Shown piece by piece: positions 6,738 through 9,233 of a stretch of 9,233 nucleotides of DNA (within the stretch, counting starts at the first letter, position 1; each line of letters opens with the position of its first letter). This stretch comes from JANWZL01 sp037445185 (GTDB taxonomy: Bacteria; Pseudomonadota; Gammaproteobacteria; Burkholderiales; Thiobacillaceae), in assembly GCA_037445185.1 (NCBI GenBank), contig JBBIKZ010000095.1, forward strand, positions 1 to 9,233, read 5' to 3'. The notes beneath the pieces were generated by a model. That model was not told the origin of the DNA and made no database searches. It saw nothing but the letters and a program-made list of their open reading frames with translations. The position numbers and the translations under genes are program-made.

Positions 6738-7616
6738 ATGAAACGCATCTTCCTGTTCCTGGCCACCAACCTGGCCATCATCGTGGTACTGAGCATCACC
6801 CTGCGCCTGCTCGGCGTGGAGCGCATCCTGGACGAGCAGGGGGTGGGGCTGAACCTCAATTCGCTGCTCGTCTTCGCCGCCGTCTTCGGCTTCGGCGGGT
6901 CGCTGATCTCGCTGGCGATGTCCAAGTGGACGGCCAAGCGCTTGACCGGCGCCCAGGTCATCGAACAGCCGCGCACCCCCACCGAGATCTGGCTGGTCGA
7001 GACGGTGCGCCGTCAGGCCAAGCAGGCCGGCATCGGCATGCCCGAGGTGGCGATCTACGACTCGCCCGAGGTCAACGCCTTCGCCACCGGCATGAGCAAG
7101 AACAGCGCCCTGGTCGCGGTGTCCACCGGGCTGCTTCGCAGCATGACCCAGGACGAGGCGGAGGCGGTGCTGGCGCACGAGGTGTCGCACGTCGCCAACG
7201 GCGACATGGTCACCCTGGCCCTGATCCAGGGCGTGGTGAACACCTTCGTCATCTTCCTCTCGCGCGTCATCGGTCACCTCGTCGATCGCGTCGTCTTCAA
7301 GACCGAACGGGGCCACGGCCCGGCCTTCTGGGTCACCGCCATCGTCGCCGAACTGGTCCTGGGCATACTCGCCAGCCTCATCGTCATGTGGTTCTCGCGT
7401 CAGCGCGAGTTCCGGGCGGACCGGGGCGGTGCCAACCTCACCGGTCGCGACAAGATGATCGCCGCCCTGGAGCGGTTGGCGCGCGTGCACACCGAGCCCC
7501 TGCCCGACCAGATGGCCGCCTTCGGCATCGCCGGTGGGCTGGGCGGCGGCATCAAGCGGCTGTTCATGACCCACCCGCCGCTCGAGGAGCGCATCGCCGC
7601 CCTCAAGCGGGGCTGA
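6738..7616 (+). CDS. htpX: Membrane metalloprotease HtpX
   Basis: This 292-residue zinc-dependent inner-membrane endopeptidase (family M48) degrades misfolded membrane proteins alongside FtsH. The N terminus MKRIFLFLATNLAIIVVLS is the first membrane helix; a second lies at about residues 42-61. The catalytic HExxH is HEVSH at 147-151 (H147, E148, H151), and the third zinc ligand is E224 in SRQREFRAD. Two further hydrophobic stretches lie at about 157-180 and 197-219. The C terminus carries the family motif THPPLEERIAAL (278-289). Length matches E. coli HtpX. It sits 25 bp after mrpG with its own strong ribosome site, and 21 bp before the TatD-family gene. Its position behind a large membrane-complex operon fits quality control, but that link is inference. 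Confidence 0.96.
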   Translation: MKRIFLFLATNLAIIVVLSITLRLLGVERILDEQGVGLNLNSLLVFAAVFGFGGSLISLAMSKWTAKRLTGAQVIEQPRTPTEIWLVETVRRQAKQAGIGMPEVAIYDSPEVNAFATGMSKNSALVAVSTGLLRSMTQDEAEAVLAHEVSHVANGDMVTLALIQGVVNTFVIFLSRVIGHLVDRVVFKTERGHGPAFWVTAIVAELVLGILASLIVMWFSRQREFRADRGGANLTGRDKMIAALERLARVHTEPLPDQMAAFGIAGGLGGGIKRLFMTHPPLEERIAALKRG

Positions 7617-7637
7617 CCGGCGGCTGCGGGGGGCAGG

Positions 7638-8453
7638 GTGGACGCGATCGGCCAGCCTGTCCTCCCGCCCGCAGGCATCGTCGACACCCATTGCCATCTC
7701 GATGCCGGCGAGTTCGACCCGGACCGGGATCGAGTCTACGCACGGGCGCGGGCCGCCGGCGTGGCGGTCCAGGTCATCCCGGCGGTCACCGTCGCCAACT
7801 TCGACGACGTGGCCGCCGCCTGTCGGCGCTACCCCGGCTGCCTGCCGGCTTGGGGCCTGCACCCCATGTACATCCACGTCCATCACGCACGCCATCTCGA
7901 CGCGCTGCGGCGGCAGATCGAGACCTGGCGGCCGGTGGCGGTGGGGGAGATCGGGCTCGATCTCTTCGTCCAGGGGCTGGACTGGCCCACCCAGGAGTAC
8001 TACTACGTCGAGCAGCTGAAGATCGCGCGCGCCTACGACCTGCCGGTGCTGCTGCACTGCCGGCGCGCCAACGACCAGATCCTCAAGCACTTGCGCAAGA
8101 TCCGCGTGCGCGGCGGCATCGCCCATGCCTTCAGCGGCAGCCGCGAGCAGGCCGAGGTCTTTATGAAACTCGGCTTCAAGCTGGGCTTCGGTGGCGCCTT
8201 CACCTGGAGCCGCGCCGCGCGGTTGCAGTCCCTCGCCCGGGAGCTGCCGCTGGAGGCCATCGTGCTGGAGACCGACAGCCCCGACATCCCCCCCGCCTGG
8301 GTGGGCCGTGGGCGCAACGAGCCGGGGGAACTCCCCCGCATCGCCGCGACCCTGGCCGAGTTGCGGGGCATGGACGTGGCGGAGGTGGCGCGGCAGACGA
8401 CGGCGAATGCCCGCGCGGTGTTGGGCCTGGACAGCCTCACGCTTCAGGCCTGA
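7638..8453 (+). CDS. TatD-family metal-dependent hydrolase
   Basis: This 271-residue soluble TIM-barrel metallohydrolase belongs to the TatD/YcfH/YjjV family, whose studied members act as metal-dependent DNases (3'-5' exonuclease activity in E. coli TatD). The metal-ligand set is complete: H18 and H20 in VDTHCHLD, E104 in VGEIGLD, H140 in VLLHCRR, H163 in IAHAFSG and D213 in LETDSPD. The segment GLHPMYIHVH and the C-terminal LETDSPDIPPAW look most like the YjjV-type branch. The start is GTG at 7638, preceded by a G-rich ribosome site, and homology begins at about residue 13. The gene probably shares a transcript with htpX (21-bp gap) and ends overlapping the msrA stop on the other strand. Substrate in the cell is not predictable from sequence. 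Confidence 0.93.
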   Translation: MDAIGQPVLPPAGIVDTHCHLDAGEFDPDRDRVYARARAAGVAVQVIPAVTVANFDDVAAACRRYPGCLPAWGLHPMYIHVHHARHLDALRRQIETWRPVAVGEIGLDLFVQGLDWPTQEYYYVEQLKIARAYDLPVLLHCRRANDQILKHLRKIRVRGGIAHAFSGSREQAEVFMKLGFKLGFGGAFTWSRAARLQSLARELPLEAIVLETDSPDIPPAWVGRGRNEPGELPRIAATLAELRGMDVAEVARQTTANARAVLGLDSLTLQA

Positions 8454-8456
8454 GGC
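8441..8456. other. Palindrome spanning both convergent stop codons
   Basis: TCAGGCCTGA (8444-8453) is a perfect 10-bp palindrome in which each end is the TGA stop of one gene: TatD-family on plus and msrA on minus. It extends to GCTTCA/TGAGGC arms (8441-8456) if one G-T pair is allowed. It could fold as a short hairpin acting as a weak bidirectional terminator, but there is no T-run on either side, so intrinsic termination is not well supported. Confidence 0.3.
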
Positions 8457-8992
8457 TTGAGCAGGTGGCCGAAGCGGGTGGTGAACTTGGCCACCTTGGG
8501 CGCCACCACGAACAGGCAATAGGGCTGGTTGGGGTGACGCGCGTAGTAGTCCTGATGGTAGTCCTCGGCCGGCCAGAAGGTGCCGGCGGGGGTGAACTCG
8601 GTGACGATGGGGGCGGGGTAGATGCCTTGGCGCGTGAGCTCGGCGATCATGCGCTCGGCCTCCTCGCGCTGCGTCTCGTCGTGCCAGAAGATGGCGGAGC
8701 GATACTGGGTGCCGCGGTCGTTGCCCTGACGGTTGAGTTGCGTGGGGTCGTGGATGGCGAAAAAGACCTCCAGTAGCTCGCGGTAGCTCACCACGCTGGG
8801 GTCGAACGCGATCTGCACCACCTCGGCATGCCCCGTCGTGCCGGTGCAGACCGACGCGTAGTCGGGGCGAACGGTGTGACCGCCCATGTAGCCCGAGGTC
8901 ACCGTCCGCACCCCGCGCATGCGGCCGAAGACCGCCTCCAGACACCAGAAGCAACCGCCGGCCAGGGTGGCGGTGTGGGTGGCTGTGCTCAT
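8444..8992 (-). CDS. msrA: Peptide methionine sulfoxide reductase MsrA
   Basis: This 182-residue enzyme reduces methionine-S-sulfoxide in proteins and free methionine, using a catalytic cysteine regenerated through disulfides and thioredoxin. The active-site motif GCFWC lies at 13-17, with catalytic C14 and a second Cys at C17. Family segments follow: GHAEVVQI (54-61), HDPTQLNRQGNDRGTQYRS (81-99) and FWPAEDYHQDYY (139-150), then C159 as a possible recycling cysteine. There is no signal peptide, so it should be cytoplasmic. The start ATG at 8992 is set by AGGAGG (complement of 9000-9005) 7 bases upstream and by the family N terminus; the frame stays open further upstream but that extension is not family-like. 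MsrB is not in the window. The gene is convergent with the TatD-family gene and divergent from the HD-GYP-type gene. Confidence 0.96.
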   Translation of the reverse strand: MSTATHTATLAGGCFWCLEAVFGRMRGVRTVTSGYMGGHTVRPDYASVCTGTTGHAEVVQIAFDPSVVSYRELLEVFFAIHDPTQLNRQGNDRGTQYRSAIFWHDETQREEAERMIAELTRQGIYPAPIVTEFTPAGTFWPAEDYHQDYYARHPNQPYCLFVVAPKVAKFTTRFGHLLKPQA

Positions 8993-8999
8993 TTTTTTT

Positions 9000-9005
9000 C
9001 CTCCT
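9000..9005 (-). promoter_or_regulatory. Ribosome binding site for msrA
   Basis: Read on the minus strand, this is AGGAGG followed by seven A residues and then the ATG. The strong site decides the msrA start at 8992 against the longer open frame that begins at 9082. Confidence 0.88.
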
Positions 9006-9090
9006 GTACCGATATAGACGACTAAGCAGCCGGCACGATGACTCTGAGTCGCCGCGCCGGTCGGTTCCGCCCTCCAGCCCACAAGCCGAT

Positions 9091-9233
9091 ATGAGTTTGT
9101 CCGAAGTCAAGATCTCCGTAGACCAGGTCCGGGGAGGCCTCTACATCCGCCTGGACACCTGGATGAACCATCCGTTCCTGTTCAACCTAAAAACCTCAGT
9201 TGAACGCGCCCGAAGGCGGGTTTGTGCGTGTGG
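9091..9233 (+). pseudogene. 5' end of HD-GYP/DUF3391-type protein, apparently interrupted at about 9187
   Basis: ATG at 9091 opens a frame to the right edge. The first 32 residues contain KISVDQVRGGLYIRLDTWM and NHPFLFN, which closely resembles the N-terminal DUF3391 region of HD-GYP cyclic-di-GMP phosphodiesterases (usually V-x-Q-L-R-x-G-x-Y-I-x-L then W-x-x-HPFL-x-N-x-F-x-I). After N32 (9184-9186) the similarity stops: instead of a Ser-Phe-Lys-Ile-type continuation the frame reads LKTSVERARRRVCAC. The frame stays open by chance or as a fusion. The simplest reading is that foreign DNA, perhaps an insertion sequence, begins near 9187. The intact gene would encode a response protein that degrades cyclic-di-GMP. 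No good ribosome site is visible. Because the window ends 47 bases later, interruption is likely but not proven. Confidence 0.6.

Noticed and set aside
9040..9050. GACTC-T-GAGTC small palindrome between msrA and the HD-GYP-type gene
   Set aside because: Five-base arms are expected by chance in a region of this size, and nothing else marks it as an operator.
8993..9082. Longer msrA start at 9082 on the minus strand
   Set aside because: It adds 30 residues unlike the family and would bury the strong AGGAGG site, which sits correctly ahead of the ATG at 8992.
6564..9110. 848-codon minus-strand open frame covering htpX, the TatD-family gene and msrA
   Set aside because: It runs antisense to htpX and the TatD-family gene and through msrA in a wrong frame; all three real genes have catalytic motifs.

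Overview
The window is GC-rich bacterial DNA. Gene density, Shine-Dalgarno sites, G/C-ending codons and protein families point to a proteobacterium, most likely beta- or gammaproteobacterial; this is inferred from protein character, as there is no rRNA or other phylogenetic marker here.

Layout from left to right. Positions 2-133 are the 3' end of an IS5-family transposase that starts outside the window. A 119-bp AT-richer stretch (134-252) follows, holding two inverted repeats, one of which could be an operator. A MarR-family regulator (253-720, TTG start) comes next. It is followed by a six-gene operon for a Mrp-type multisubunit cation/proton antiporter: a fused mrpA-mrpB (784-3594), mrpC, mrpD, mrpE, mrpF and mrpG (to 6712). 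Every junction from AB to F overlaps by 1-7 bp. The F-G junction is the exception, with a 167-bp spacer containing only a doubtful 46-codon frame. The membrane protease gene htpX starts 25 bp after mrpG, and a TatD-family metallohydrolase starts 21 bp after htpX. These genes all run on the + strand. msrA (peptide methionine sulfoxide reductase) lies on the minus strand and meets the TatD gene tail to tail, with a 10-bp overlap made entirely of a palindrome. Divergent from msrA is the start of an HD-GYP/DUF3391-type gene whose family similarity stops after 32 codons (about 9186), suggesting interruption by unrelated DNA near the right edge.

How the genes fit together. MrpAB, C and D are the complex-I-like membrane subunits that carry protons and cations, and E, F and G are small accessory membrane subunits. 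Together they would exchange cytoplasmic Na+ (or K+/Li+) for external H+, supporting pH and salt homeostasis. The MarR protein is placed to control itself and possibly the operon. HtpX (membrane protein quality control) and MsrA (repair of oxidised methionine) give the neighbourhood an envelope/stress flavour, but a functional link is inference.

I do not see a clearly undescribed system. The best leads are the F-G spacer, the inverted repeat ahead of the MarR gene, and the interrupted HD-GYP gene at the right edge.
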